From Natronorubrum thiooxidans (GTDB lineage Archaea > Halobacteriota > Halobacteria > Halobacteriales > Natrialbaceae), in NCBI RefSeq assembly GCF_900156475.1, contig NZ_FTNR01000008.1:124001-188000 (forward strand): a stretch of DNA of 64,000 nucleotides, read 5' to 3'. This document shows positions 1 through 8,809 of the stretch, piece after piece (within the stretch, counting starts at the first letter, position 1; each line of letters starts with the position of its first letter). A program made the position numbers and the translations under genes. The notes under the pieces are model-generated. The model saw only the letters and a list, made by a program, of their open reading frames with translations. It had not been told where the DNA came from and made no database searches.

Positions 1-1813
1 ACTGGCGCAGACGCGACTCGTCGGCCTCGACGCGGTAGGTCTCGAGGTCGACCGCCAGCGTCTCCCAGTCCGCTGGTACCGTTTCGCAGACAGACTCGAC
101 CAGCGGCCCGAGCGCGACCGGGCGTGTCTCGTCGACTTGCCGGCCCTCGCGTGCGAGCGTCAGCAGGTCGGTGACGAGCGCGTTCATTCGCTCGTGGGCG
201 GCCTCGATCCGATCGAAGTCCGCCGACGAACAACTCTCGCGCCCGAGTTCGAGCGCGGCCTGTGCGACCGTCAACGGATTCCGGAGGTCGTGACTGACGA
301 TGGAGGTAAACTCCTCGAGGCGCGCGTTGGTCCGCTGGAGTTCCCGTTCTCGCTCTTTCCGTTCGGTGATGTCCTGGAACGCGCCGCGAGCACCGGTCAG
401 GTTGCCATCGTCGTCGTACCACGGCGTTCCCACCGTTCGAACCCAGCGCGTCTCGTCTGTGTGCGTGACGATCCGCAACTCCAGATCGTAGTCGTCGCCC
501 GTGGTCCACAGCCGCTCGAAGGCAGCCGTGATCGTCGCTCTGTCTCGAGGGTGATAGAAGTCGATTCCGTCCTCGATGGTCGGCTCGTACTCCGGGGGCA
601 GTTCGTGAATGCAATAGACCTCGTCGGTCCATCGCATCGTCTCCGTCCGGAAGTCGACTTCCCAGCCGCCGATGTCCGCAACCGACTGGATGTGTCGGAG
701 AAACTCTCGTTTCTGCTCGAGTTCCCGCGTTCGTCGCTTGAGAGCCGTGATATCTCTCCCTTCCGCAACGATCAGGACTACTTCCCCACGCTCGTCGGTG
801 ATCGGTCGAAGCGAGAAGTCGATGACGACCGTCTCGTCGGCTCCCTGTACCGTTTCGTCGTAGCGGACGAACTCACCGGTGGCCGCCACTTCGATCGCGT
901 CTTGCAGGCGGTCCTGGGTTTCGGCGTCGATCTGCCACCACTCGGATTCCCAGACTGGACGCCCGATCACGTCCTCGCGGCCGAACCCACCGAACTCCAG
1001 CGCGGTGTCGTTCGCCTTCAGCAACGTCCCGTCTGGATCTAGCAGCCCGGTAAACTGGTAGGTCTGGTTGAAAATCGCGTCGTACTGGCGTTCGCGCTCT
1101 TTTTGCTCGGTGATGTTGCGCGTCGCACCGACGAGTTTGACGATAGCCCCGTCGACGACGACGGGACTGATTCGCGTCTCCCAGTAGGATCGTTCGTCGG
1201 GAACCGAAAGCACCTCCTCGTACTCGAGTGGCTCGTTCCTGGCGACGCACTGCCGGTAGTTCTCGAGAATGCGTTTACCCTCTTCAGGAGTGAAAACCTC
1301 CTGAAGTCGACGGCCACGGAGTTCGTCGTTCGTCAGCCCCGTGTGGGTTTCGTACACCGGATTGACTCGCTCGAGTCGAAACTCGTCGGCTGCTTCGTCG
1401 ACGTCGACAAGAAAGAGCGCGTCTTGGGTGTTCTCGAATACGGTTTCCGCGAGTTCGACGTCGGACTGCTGACCCGTATGCTCGTCACCTTCACGGACGA
1501 TAATCGAGAGGCCGTCCTCGCCGGGATAGAGATGGACGTCGACCCGGGACTCGAACGGTTCACGGAGCAGGGTTTCGATCGAGCGTGACTCCTGGGTTGC
1601 CACGGCGTCATGGCAGTGTGACTCGAGTGCTGATCCGCGAAACGCAGGCAGAACGTCCCAGAGCAGGTCGCCTTCGGCTTTCGCTGCTGGCGTTTCGGTC
1701 CAGGCTGCCATCCGCTCGTTCCAGTACGTGATCTGCCACTCGGCGTCTACCGCGCAGTGTGGGTCCGAGATACGTTCGATCAATCGTTCGTAGTTCGGTC
1801 GTGTATCAGTCAT
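1..1813 (-). CDS. PAS-domain sensor histidine kinase (C-terminus cut by window edge)
   Basis: Partial gene; the first about 604 residues are present and the ATP-binding half lies beyond the window. No membrane segment is seen, so it is probably a cytoplasmic redox, light or ligand sensor. Four PAS-like modules can be followed at about residues 5-110, 119-240, 243-360 and 365-490; the last three each end in the linker pattern typical of PAC (for example NITEQKERE, DITALKRR, DITERKERE). The HisKA H-box SHDLRNPL lies near residue 508, with its His as the likely phosphoacceptor. The sequence stops just before the N-box. A receiver-domain gene ends 230 bp upstream on the same strand and is the obvious candidate partner, although haloarchaeal PAS kinases often have no dedicated partner. 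Start ATG at 1813. Confidence 0.9.
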   Translation of the reverse strand, partial: MTDTRPNYERLIERISDPHCAVDAEWQITYWNERMAAWTETPAAKAEGDLLWDVLPAFRGSALESHCHDAVATQESRSIETLLREPFESRVDVHLYPGEDGLSIIVREGDEHTGQQSDVELAETVFENTQDALFLVDVDEAADEFRLERVNPVYETHTGLTNDELRGRRLQEVFTPEEGKRILENYRQCVARNEPLEYEEVLSVPDERSYWETRISPVVVDGAIVKLVGATRNITEQKERERQYDAIFNQTYQFTGLLDPDGTLLKANDTALEFGGFGREDVIGRPVWESEWWQIDAETQDRLQDAIEVAATGEFVRYDETVQGADETVVIDFSLRPITDERGEVVLIVAEGRDITALKRRTRELEQKREFLRHIQSVADIGGWEVDFRTETMRWTDEVYCIHELPPEYEPTIEDGIDFYHPRDRATITAAFERLWTTGDDYDLELRIVTHTDETRWVRTVGTPWYDDDGNLTGARGAFQDITERKERERELQRTNARLEEFTSIVSHDLRNPLTVAQAALELGRESCSSADFDRIEAAHERMNALVTDLLTLAREGRQVDETRPVALGPLVESVCETVPADWETLAVDLETYRVEADESRLRQ

Positions 1814-2043
1814 CGGTTGGATGCTGCAAACGTCGGCCGTGTGAACTGCACAGCAACTCTGGTTTCGTGAGCCATTCGGGCTGATTCGGTCAGATTCCGT
1901 GCACCCACGGAGCTCGAATTCTCGTCTCGTTCGGTTCGTGAAACGGCTCGAACGGTGGCCTCGTTCGACGTTCGCACTGATTGGGTCGGCGTCGTTCGAC
2001 GAGACGTTTTCGGCGACGGATGTGGATGACGTGTCCAACGCGT

Positions 2044-2805
2044 TCAGTCTCGGTCGACAGCCGTACGGATCCGACCGACCAACTCGTCGAACTGGTCCGT
2101 ATCCGGTCCTTTCTGGACGTAGTCGGTCACGCCGGTCGCGATGGCCCGGCTAGCGATCGTCTCGCTCCCTCTGGCGGTGAAGACGATAAACGGAATAGAC
2201 GCGTCTTCCTCGCGGACGACTTTCAGGAAGTCGAGGCCGCTGATACCCGGCATCTCGTAGTCGCTTACGATGCAGTCGAACGACTCTCCCTCGAGTGTGG
2301 TTACTGCCTCGGCGGTGCTCGTCGCAGTGGTGACCGTCACGTCGTCGTTCTCACGTTCGACATAGGTCCCGACGGTTTCGGCGAGTCCGGGCTCGTCGTC
2401 GACGAGTAACACTCGAACGTCCGGGTGTCGGTCGGCCTCTTCACGGCCTTCGAGCGCGCGGTCGAATCGGATCTGGTGACGAACTGCGAGGTCGAGCCAC
2501 TCGCCGATGTCGTTGTGAATACCGTCCGATTCGACGATCTTCGCTTCTGGATCGTACGTAACGAGACAGTTGTCGACCAGTTTGGGAACGTGGGCGTGCA
2601 GCAACGCCGTCCGTACGTGTTCGGGATCGAGTCCGTCGGAGTCGTCGAGTTCTGCGATGACGTCGACGAGTTCCTCGAGCGTTGCGGCCCTTTGCTGGCG
2701 AAGGTGAAACAGTACAGTCCGTCGCTGCGGGTTGGAGAGAACGTCGAACAACGCGCTACTCGAGTGACCACCGTGACCGTCGGGATCAGCTACTTCGTTC
2801 ACCAT
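2044..2805 (-). CDS. Response regulator: N-terminal winged helix (DUF7344-like) fused to a receiver domain
   Basis: 253 residues. Residues about 15-100 look like the haloarchaeal winged-helix fold often annotated DUF7344 (ALFDVLSNPQRRTVLFHL, then HVPKLVDNCLVTYD). Residues about 128-250 are a complete CheY-type receiver: acidic pocket D136/D137 (LLVDDEPG), phosphoacceptor D182 (CIVSDYEMPG), T210 (FTARG) and K232 (VQKGP). This order is reversed relative to ordinary response regulators, where the receiver comes first. The protein is probably a phosphorylation-controlled DNA-binding regulator, with the downstream PAS kinase gene as likely partner. Start ATG at 2805; the sequence immediately upstream is AT-rich with several TATA-like stretches. 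Confidence 0.85.
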   Translation of the reverse strand: MVNEVADPDGHGGHSSSALFDVLSNPQRRTVLFHLRQQRAATLEELVDVIAELDDSDGLDPEHVRTALLHAHVPKLVDNCLVTYDPEAKIVESDGIHNDIGEWLDLAVRHQIRFDRALEGREEADRHPDVRVLLVDDEPGLAETVGTYVERENDDVTVTTATSTAEAVTTLEGESFDCIVSDYEMPGISGLDFLKVVREEDASIPFIVFTARGSETIASRAIATGVTDYVQKGPDTDQFDELVGRIRTAVDRD

Positions 2806-3403
2806 GTACGGTAAATAAGATCATACAAACATAAGTATTATTAAGTTATTAGGGATATTATGACTTTGCTGAACGTCTGGGAGATCGGCGGTTTTTCCGC
2901 GGCACCGAGTCCTGGGCATACATTTCGGTCGGCTACGGCACACATGACCGTCGAGCCCCCAGTTTTGCCCCATCTGGATAGCCGGTAGCGTTGGTGCAGG
3001 TTCGTCCGAAAGCACCAGTCGAACGTGGAATTCGATAGGAAGTCTCACGTCGGCGTCCCCTACAGAAATATAGCGAGAGTACCCTGGGATCGTTCGAGAG
3101 ACTTCGTCTCTCGAGATGGCGAGACGCAGAGCGTCTCGAACCACTTGCCCCCGCGGTACTTCACAGACGGGTTGTACATCGACAGTTGACGTGCTCACTG
3201 ATGCTCACATCGGCGAGCCCGTCGACACTTTCGGAAGGATCGGCACACGACCTATCTCCGCTGCCCGACATATCGAACGCTCGGTACGATGGTTGCGCTT
3301 CGGGACGCTCGACGACGTAGCCCTTCCGTGCGAACGCACCGAGATCAGTCCCTCGCCATCGCAGGAAGAAAAGCACTTCTGCCCGCGCCCCTTCCTGGCT
3401 GAC
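2806..3403. other. Intergenic region with AT-rich promoter segment and two hairpins
   Basis: No convincing gene over about 600 bp. The first 60 bases, next to the regulator start at 2805, are unusually AT-rich for this genome and probably hold its promoter. Two adjacent perfect hairpins occur at 3094-3138. The open frames across the region have no recognisable domain, and the plus-strand frame that runs into the CxxCxxCC gene has a good internal start at 3404. Confidence 0.6.
3094..3138. repeat. Two tandem perfect hairpins
   Basis: Hairpin 1: TCGAGAGAC (3094-3102), 3-base spacer TTC, GTCTCTCGA (3106-3114), a 9-bp perfect stem that can also be drawn with a C(UUCG) cap. Hairpin 2: CGAGACGC (3120-3127), spacer AGA, GCGTCTCG (3131-3138), an 8-bp perfect stem. 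They lie in a gene-free stretch. Transcript processing, termination or the remnant of a small repeat are all possible. Confidence 0.6.
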
Positions 3404-3916
3404 GTGAGTACCGAGGCTCCCCCGCGCGTCGAAGTCTATCCCGACCGCGAGGTCGTCGTCGAGTTCGACCCCGAGCTTACCTTCGAGTGTGTCGACGACT
3501 GCACCTGGTGTTGCCAGCACGGCGTGTTGCTGTACGATCAGGATCTCCTCGAGCTCGCCCAGCGGGCGAACCTCGCCGAGACGACGACCGAGTTTCGCGG
3601 CGAGAAGTTCGTCACCCGCGAGGAAAAAGACCGCGAGGACCACGTCGCCGAGGACGGCTGTGCCTGTGCGTTTCTGCGCGAGGACGGCCTCTGTTCGTTA
3701 CATCTCGAGGAGGATTGGAAACCCACTAGATGCTCGGTCTTTCCACTCGGCGTCTGGCTCGAGGACGGCGACCTCCACGTCGACATTCGGGACTCGGCCC
3801 ACGACCACTGCGAGGGGCTGAACGTCAGCGAGCGGAGCGTTATCGACAACCTCGAGGCGTTCCTGCCAGAGGTGTTGTGGGACCTCGAGAACCCGGATTC
3901 GGATCGCGAACTGTAG
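3404..3916 (+). CDS. CxxCxxCC-family (YkgJ-like) zinc/iron-chelating protein
   Basis: 170 residues from GTG at 3404. The frame stays open further upstream, but that part has no family similarity and coding begins convincingly at VSTEAPPRVE. Cysteines cluster as in the family: C29-x3-C33-x2-C36-C37 (FECVDDCTWCCQHG), then GCACAFLREDGLCSLH, PTRCSVFPLG and DHCEGL. Relatives (annotated YkgJ, UPF0153) bind a metal, probably Zn or an Fe-S cluster, through these residues; the biological role is not settled. The protein is soluble, acidic and has no signal peptide. It stands alone between a two-component locus and aIF1A. Confidence 0.85.
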   Translation: MSTEAPPRVEVYPDREVVVEFDPELTFECVDDCTWCCQHGVLLYDQDLLELAQRANLAETTTEFRGEKFVTREEKDREDHVAEDGCACAFLREDGLCSLHLEEDWKPTRCSVFPLGVWLEDGDLHVDIRDSAHDHCEGLNVSERSVIDNLEAFLPEVLWDLENPDSDREL

Positions 3917-4005
3917 GCGCTCGATCGACGACAGTGATTCTCGACTGACCAATCACGGTCGTAGACGTTCAGTACTGAGTTAGTTGTTACCACTGCTCTC
4001 CAATG

Positions 4006-4012
4006 TTTTAAA
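4006..4012 (+). promoter_or_regulatory. TATA box of the aIF1A gene
   Basis: TTTTAAA is centred 27 bases upstream of the GTG at 4036, the spacing expected for transcription starting at the start codon (leaderless mRNA). This supports the GTG start. Confidence 0.6.
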
Positions 4013-4035
4013 CGTCTGCCCCGCGTAGTGAGACT

Positions 4036-4320
4036 GTGACAGAAGAATCCGGGCGTCGGAACCTCCGTATGCCCAACAGCGATGAAGTATTCGCCGTCGT
4101 AACCGAACACCTTGGTGGGAACCACGTGCAACTCCGCTGTGAGGACGGCGAGGAACGGCTCGGCCGCATCCCAGGTCGTATGAAATACCGCACCTGGATC
4201 GAGCAAGACGACATCGTCGTCGCCGAGCCCTGGGACTGGCAAGACGAGAAGGCCACGATCGAGTGGCGCTACACCAGCCAGGACGCAGATCAACTGCGTC
4301 GTGAAGGCCACATCGATTGA
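4036..4320 (+). CDS. eif1a: Translation initiation factor aIF-1A
   Basis: 94 residues, the usual size for the archaeal factor. A single S1-like OB fold runs through most of the chain ([19 protein letters not shown], then [19 protein letters not shown]). The factor binds the small ribosomal subunit near the A site and helps scanning-independent start selection with aIF1 and aIF2. The GTG start is supported by the TATA box at -27; downstream there are no in-frame alternatives that preserve the basic N-terminus SGRRNLRMP. It is monocistronic, with the convergent SDR gene ending 100 bp downstream. Confidence 0.95.
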   Translation: MTEESGRRNLRMPNSDEVFAVVTEHLGGNHVQLRCEDGEERLGRIPGRMKYRTWIEQDDIVVAEPWDWQDEKATIEWRYTSQDADQLRREGHID

Positions 4321-4422
4321 ACCTCGGCAACGGCTACTAAACGAGATTTTACTGCAGACGACCGCCGACAGACGAGCGACGGCGCTTTCGATACTCCGGC
4401 CAGCAGCCGAGTGCACGGCTTC

Positions 4423-5121
4423 TCAGCGTGTTGCTTGTTTCCATTCCCGTAACCCAACGACTGCTCCGTCGATCGTCTCGGGGTCGGCTTCCGTCGCCGC
4501 CCAGACGAACATCTCCGCGATCGACTCGGGATCGCGACCCACCCCACCAGATAGCTCCGTGGCAATCTGTCCCGGATCCAGACAGCCGACGGTGTAGTTG
4601 GTATCGGCCGCGAACCCTCGAGCGACAGCCTCTGCAGTCGCCTTCGAGATCGCATACGAGCCATAGCCCGGTTTCGTTTCGCGGGCGATCGATCCCGTCG
4701 GCACGAGCACGCGAGCGCCGTCGTTCAGATGCGGGAGTGCCTCGCGAATCGTCGCGAACACGCCGCGTCCGTTGATCTGCCAGTGATCATCAAATGCCGC
4801 ATAGGAGTCACCGTCAGTCGGTGTCGTCCCCGGCTCACCGTGATACACACCTGCCGCGGGGATGACGACGTCGATACCACCAGTCTCGCCGGCTCGAGAC
4901 GCGGTTTCGACCAGTCGCTCGAGATCCAGTTCGTCGCGGACGTCGGCCCGAACGCCGGCTGCAACGCCCCCCGCAGCCTCGAGTGACTCGGCGGTCGCCG
5001 TAACTGCATCGCCGTCTCGAGCGCCAACGACGACTGTCGCGCCGGTTTCAGCGAAGGCGTCGGCAACGGCGCGTCCGATTCCACGAGTGCCACCGGTGAC
5101 AATGACTGTCGATACGTCCAT
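4423..5121 (-). CDS. SDR-family oxidoreductase
   Basis: 232 residues from ATG at 5121; a start eight codons further upstream is possible, but MDVSTVIVTGG is the typical SDR beginning. Nucleotide-binding motif TGGTRGIG at residues 9-16, active-site Ser144 (VPTGSIAR), Tyr156 and Lys160 (YAISK). The usual NNAG motif is replaced by IPAAG at 88-91. A classical NAD(P)-dependent short-chain dehydrogenase with unknown substrate; C-terminus is short. It follows the FNT-UspA gene on the same strand after an 80-bp gap containing a C5/G5 hairpin (5156-5169), so it may have its own promoter. Confidence 0.85.
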   Translation of the reverse strand: MDVSTVIVTGGTRGIGRAVADAFAETGATVVVGARDGDAVTATAESLEAAGGVAAGVRADVRDELDLERLVETASRAGETGGIDVVIPAAGVYHGEPGTTPTDGDSYAAFDDHWQINGRGVFATIREALPHLNDGARVLVPTGSIARETKPGYGSYAISKATAEAVARGFAADTNYTVGCLDPGQIATELSGGVGRDPESIAEMFVWAATEADPETIDGAVVGLREWKQATR

Positions 5122-5155
5122 AGAAGCGGTACGTGTGCGTCCCACAGAAAACTAT

Positions 5156-5169
5156 CCCCCTCATGGGGG
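5156..5169 (-). terminator. Short GC hairpin downstream of the FNT-UspA gene
   Basis: CCCCC-TCAT-GGGGG lies 32 bp beyond the stop codon of the upstream gene and 35 bp before the SDR start on the same strand. It could terminate or attenuate the transcript. Archaeal terminators usually rely on T-runs, and none follows here. Confidence 0.3.
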
Positions 5170-5201
5170 CACTCAGGTTGGTCAGCCGGATGAAACTGTC
5201 A

Positions 5202-7130
5202 CTAGCGGCCGAACAACCGCTTGAAGATGCTGCGCTCGGTCGGGCGCTCGGCGAGCAACACCGAACAGTCAACGTCGTTGACGACGTCTAAGTGCAACGA
5301 ACCGGTCACGAGCCGCGAGAGGAGCCCCCGTTCCGTCGCGCCGATCAGCATCATCGTGTTCTCGGCGGCTTCGCGACAGATCGCGCCCTCGACGTCGCCG
5401 GAGTCGTCGACGATGAGCTCGGCATCGTGGAGGTTGTGGTCGGCGGCCCACTCCGCAAGGAACTGTTCGCCCTCCTCGCGTGCGTCCGGGCCGTCGACGA
5501 TATGCAACAGGGAGACCTCGGCACCGACGGTCGTGCTGAGCGTCTTCGCAACCTCCGCGCTCAGATCCGAATCCGGGCCGCCGGCCGTCGGCAGGAGGAT
5601 CCGCGAGGTGTCCAGTCCACGGTCTTTGAACACGAGGAAATCACAGGGAAGCTGGCTGGTCAACTCGCTGAGCGGACGTTCGGCGCGTGCGGCATCCCAG
5701 AGCTTGTTACCGCCCCAGCCCATCATTACGAGGTCGGCGTGCTGGCGTTGTGCAGTATCGAATATCTCCTCGAACGAGCGGTGGGTAACGATCGTCGATG
5801 TCTCGTATTCGACGTTGTCGTAGGCGACGGAGGCGTCGATGTCCTCGAGCAGTTCCTCCGATTCGGCGACGATTCGGGCACGCTGTTTATCGCTTCCAGC
5901 CGCGCCCGGTCGATCGGGCGTCTGGACGATGTGGACGACGTGGACGGTTGCGGACTCGTGCATGCTCGCAAGCGTCGTGGCGAGGTCGACGAGTCGCGAT
6001 TCGGTGCGCGGGTTCGCGATCGGAACCACGATCTGGTACGTCTCGTCGTCCGCGGCGGGACCGGCGGAGACCGCGGTTTCGGCGGTATCGATCAACGGCA
6101 CGTAAGATCGCCCGACGAGACTCCCGAAGGTCCACTCTCGAACGGAGAGGCGACGCTCGATGCCTTCAAACCGGGCGGACTCGAGTCGTTGTTCGCTCGT
6201 CTGGTAGTAGTTGACGACGGTGACGAGCAAGATGCCACCGAGCGTGTTCCCGAGCAACACCGGCAACACGAACCCGCCCATCCCGGCGACGAAGCCGTAT
6301 TCGCCGGCAAAGACCAGGTAGAGCAGTTCGGTGAAGGAGACAACCACGTGAAAGAGATTCCCGAGCGGGATCGCCAGGAAGGCGAGATAGACGACGGCGA
6401 GCCGGGAGATCGTATCACGTGAGGCGAACGTGACCCAGACGACGCCGGCGACAATCAGTCCGGCGAAGACGGCCTTGAAGAACAGGTCCCACCACGCCGT
6501 CTCGACGCCGTGATGTGCGATGTTCGTCGCCGCGATGGCCGCCTCTGGTGAGAATACGCCACCCCACGTGAGCGCAACTGCGCCCAGCGCACCGCCGGCG
6601 AAGTTGCCGGTGAGGACGATCAACCAGTGGCGAAGCAGTGCCGGCAGGCTGGCGAGGCGCTCGAGGGTGAGCGCTACTGGCGGGAGCGTGTTCTCGGTGT
6701 ACAGTTGGTAGCCGCCGATGATGATGTAGATGAACCCGAGCGGATACAGCAGCGAACTTAGTATCGGATGGCCGTCCGTCGAGGCGTACATCGAGGCGTA
6801 CAACAAAAACGTGATCGTGATCGCGAAGCCGGCGGCGAGCCCGCTGAAAAAGAGCTCACGGTTGCCCGACGTGATCTCTTCGTCGGCATCTGCGATGATT
6901 CGCTGGAAGACCTCGTCGGACGAGAATCGATCACGAACGACCGATCCGACTGCGGGCGCACCGTGTCTGGATCGTTCGACCGCATCACGGACCGTCTCCG
7001 TCGACGTCCCCGTTGCCGTCTCCGTCGACGTCCCCGTTGCCGTCTCTGTCTCGGAGTGGTCCGGTGGGTCCGTCGGACCGTGAGACGAAACCCTTCCGTC
7101 ACCACGTTCGGAAGTATCAGAGTCACTCAT
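5202..7130 (-). CDS. Formate/nitrite-type (FNT) channel fused to two UspA domains
   Basis: 642 residues. After a Thr/Glu-rich disordered head (about 1-60), residues about 85-330 form a six-helix FNT channel with family landmarks (TGNFAGGALGAVAL, NIAHHGVETAWWDLFFKAVF, GNTLGG in the last helix). Two universal-stress domains follow at about 368-505 and 508-630. The second keeps the nucleotide-binding pattern GATERGLLSRLVTGS; the first is degenerate (MGWGGNKLW). FNT proteins pass small monovalent anions such as formate, nitrite or hydrosulfide. Fused cytoplasmic UspA domains suggest gating by nucleotide or energy state (inference). The head contains an exact 24-bp duplication. Divergent from crtD, with 169 bp between starts. 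Confidence 0.88.
   Translation of the reverse strand: MSDSDTSERGDGRVSSHGPTDPPDHSETETATGTSTETATGTSTETVRDAVERSRHGAPAVGSVVRDRFSSDEVFQRIIADADEEITSGNRELFFSGLAAGFAITITFLLYASMYASTDGHPILSSLLYPLGFIYIIIGGYQLYTENTLPPVALTLERLASLPALLRHWLIVLTGNFAGGALGAVALTWGGVFSPEAAIAATNIAHHGVETAWWDLFFKAVFAGLIVAGVVWVTFASRDTISRLAVVYLAFLAIPLGNLFHVVVSFTELLYLVFAGEYGFVAGMGGFVLPVLLGNTLGGILLVTVVNYYQTSEQRLESARFEGIERRLSVREWTFGSLVGRSYVPLIDTAETAVSAGPAADDETYQIVVPIANPRTESRLVDLATTLASMHESATVHVVHIVQTPDRPGAAGSDKQRARIVAESEELLEDIDASVAYDNVEYETSTIVTHRSFEEIFDTAQRQHADLVMMGWGGNKLWDAARAERPLSELTSQLPCDFLVFKDRGLDTSRILLPTAGGPDSDLSAEVAKTLSTTVGAEVSLLHIVDGPDAREEGEQFLAEWAADHNLHDAELIVDDSGDVEGAICREAAENTMMLIGATERGLLSRLVTGSLHLDVVNDVDCSVLLAERPTERSIFKRLFGR
6996..7043 (-). 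repeat. Exact 24-bp tandem duplication inside the FNT-UspA gene
   Basis: Two identical 24-bp units (6996-7019 and 7020-7043) encode the peptide repeat TATGTSTE twice in the disordered N-terminal head. The unit length keeps the frame. It is a likely recent slippage event and may vary in copy number between strains. Confidence 0.85.
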
Positions 7131-7267
7131 GCGTTTATCGAGCCAATAGACGAACTAAGCATTTGGCTTTGAGCGCGAGGAAACGGGCCGTTGGGATCGA
7201 CCATGTTACCGGTTTCCAATCCGACGAGTGCCGTACGATGGCGGAACCCTACGTGGGTATGAGCCAC

Positions 7268-7275
7268 GTTTATGA
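7268..7275 (+). promoter_or_regulatory. Promoter of the bacterioruberin operon
   Basis: GTTTATGA is centred about 28 bases upstream of the crtD ATG at 7300, as expected for a leaderless transcript. No Shine-Dalgarno sequence is present. Confidence 0.5.
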
Positions 7276-7299
7276 GCGAGCCACCATTCATGTACAAAT

Positions 7300-8796
7300 A
7301 TGCAATCGCTGGCTGATGAGTCCGTCGTCGTGATCGGGGCTGGTGTTGGCGGCCTCTCGACGGCCTGCTATCTCGCCGATGCAGGTGCCGACGTACACGT
7401 CATCGAAAAAAACGAACAGCTCGGCGGCCGAGCGAGCCGCCTCGAGGAAGACGGCTTCCGGTTCGATATGGGACCGTCGTGGTATCTGATGCCCGACGTC
7501 TTCGAGCGGTTTTTCGCCGACTTCGACCGAACGCCGTCGGACTACTACGAACTGACCCATCTCGACCCACATTACCGGATCTTCTTCAAGGATGATGATG
7601 CAGTCGATATTACGCCCGACCTCGAGCGAACCAAACGCGTCTTCGAAAACTACGAAGACGGCGCGGGTGAGGCCTTAGAGCGCTACCTCGACAAATCCCG
7701 CGAGAACTACGAGGTCGGTATGAAACACTTCGTCTACGAGGACCGCACGCAGTTGCGTGATTACCTCACGCTGGACGTAGCCAGACAGGCCCGTGGTCTG
7801 TCCTTGCTGGGGTCGATGCAGGGTCACGTCGAGAACTACTTCGAGCACCCGAAGCTCCAGCAGATCATGCAGTACACGCTGGTGTTTCTCGGCGGCTCGC
7901 CGACGAACACGCCGGCGCTGTACAATCTGATGAGCCACGTCGATTTCAACCTCGGCGTCTGGTACCCCGAGGGTGGGATCGGGGCAGTCATCGATGCGCT
8001 CGTCGACCTCGGACGCGAGCTGGGTGTCACGTACGACACCAACCGGCCGGCGACGGCGATCAAAGGCCGCGAAGGCGCGTTTCTCGTCGACACGCCACAG
8101 GGCCCGCTGCGGCCGGATCTGGTCGTCAGCAACGGCGACTACGCCCACACCGAACAGGAGCTTCTGCCGCCCGAATCGCGGGGTCACGACGCCGACTACT
8201 GGGAGTCGCGCACGTACGCGCCGTCCGCGTTCTTGCTCTATCTCGGCGTCGAAGGCGACGTCGACGAGTTGGCCCACCACACGCTCGTCCTCCCGACCAA
8301 CTGGGAGGACCACTTCGAGCAGATCTTCGACGATCCCGCCTGGCCCGACGAGCCCGCCTACTACTGCTGTGTCCCCTCCGAGACCGACGACACCGTCGCC
8401 CCCGACGGCCACAGCGCCCTGTTCGTCCTCGTGCCGATCGCTCCGGGCCTCGAGGACACCCCCGAGATCCGCCAGGAGTACCGCGATCAGATTCTCGTGG
8501 ATATCGCCACCAACACCGGGACCGACCTCCGCGACCGAATCGTCTTCGAAGAACAGTTCTGTATCGAGGACTTCGCCAGCCGGTACAACAGCTACGACGG
8601 CACGGCGCTCGGACTGGCCCACACGCTTCGGCAGACGGCGCTGTTCCGGCCGCCACACCGCTCCAAAGAGGTCGATGGCCTCTACTTCGTCGGTGGCGAC
8701 ACGACACCCGGCATCGGCATGCCGATGTGTCTGATCAGTGGCGAGTTGACTGCCGAAACCGTCCTCGAAGATTACGGCCAGCCAGCAGGACAGTGA
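7300..8796 (+). CDS. crtD: Carotenoid 3,4-desaturase of bacterioruberin synthesis
   Basis: 498 residues, CrtI/phytoene-desaturase family flavoprotein. The FAD dinucleotide fold opens the chain (VVVIGAGVGGLSTACYLADA, then EKNEQLGGRASR), and the C-terminal FAD/substrate motif GLYFVGGDTTPGIGMPM is intact. CrtI-family members share this architecture, so the assignment to the 3,4-desaturation step rests on context: lyeJ and cruF follow directly, the gene order described for C50 carotenoid synthesis in Haloarcula. It acts at the membrane on lycopene-derived C45/C50 intermediates. A leaderless start at ATG 7300 is supported by a TATA box. Spacing to lyeJ is 13 bp. Confidence 0.92.
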   Translation: MQSLADESVVVIGAGVGGLSTACYLADAGADVHVIEKNEQLGGRASRLEEDGFRFDMGPSWYLMPDVFERFFADFDRTPSDYYELTHLDPHYRIFFKDDDAVDITPDLERTKRVFENYEDGAGEALERYLDKSRENYEVGMKHFVYEDRTQLRDYLTLDVARQARGLSLLGSMQGHVENYFEHPKLQQIMQYTLVFLGGSPTNTPALYNLMSHVDFNLGVWYPEGGIGAVIDALVDLGRELGVTYDTNRPATAIKGREGAFLVDTPQGPLRPDLVVSNGDYAHTEQELLPPESRGHDADYWESRTYAPSAFLLYLGVEGDVDELAHHTLVLPTNWEDHFEQIFDDPAWPDEPAYYCCVPSETDDTVAPDGHSALFVLVPIAPGLEDTPEIRQEYRDQILVDIATNTGTDLRDRIVFEEQFCIEDFASRYNSYDGTALGLAHTLRQTALFRPPHRSKEVDGLYFVGGDTTPGIGMPMCLISGELTAETVLEDYGQPAGQ

Positions 8797-8809
8797 TCGG
8801 GAAGCTGTT

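Noticed and set aside
2821-3198. A 125-codon minus-strand frame in the gap before the CxxCxxCC gene
   Set aside because: No domain, odd composition, AT-rich hydrophobic end, and it crosses the hairpin pair; no start signal.
6996-7043. Tandem repeat considered as a CRISPR or regulatory repeat
   Set aside because: Only two direct units, no spacers, and they are in frame within a coding sequence.
8794-8809. TGATCGGGA after crtD, resembling the head of the second palindrome
   Set aside because: The match ends after nine bases and there is no complementary arm before lyeJ 13 bp later; chance similarity is enough.
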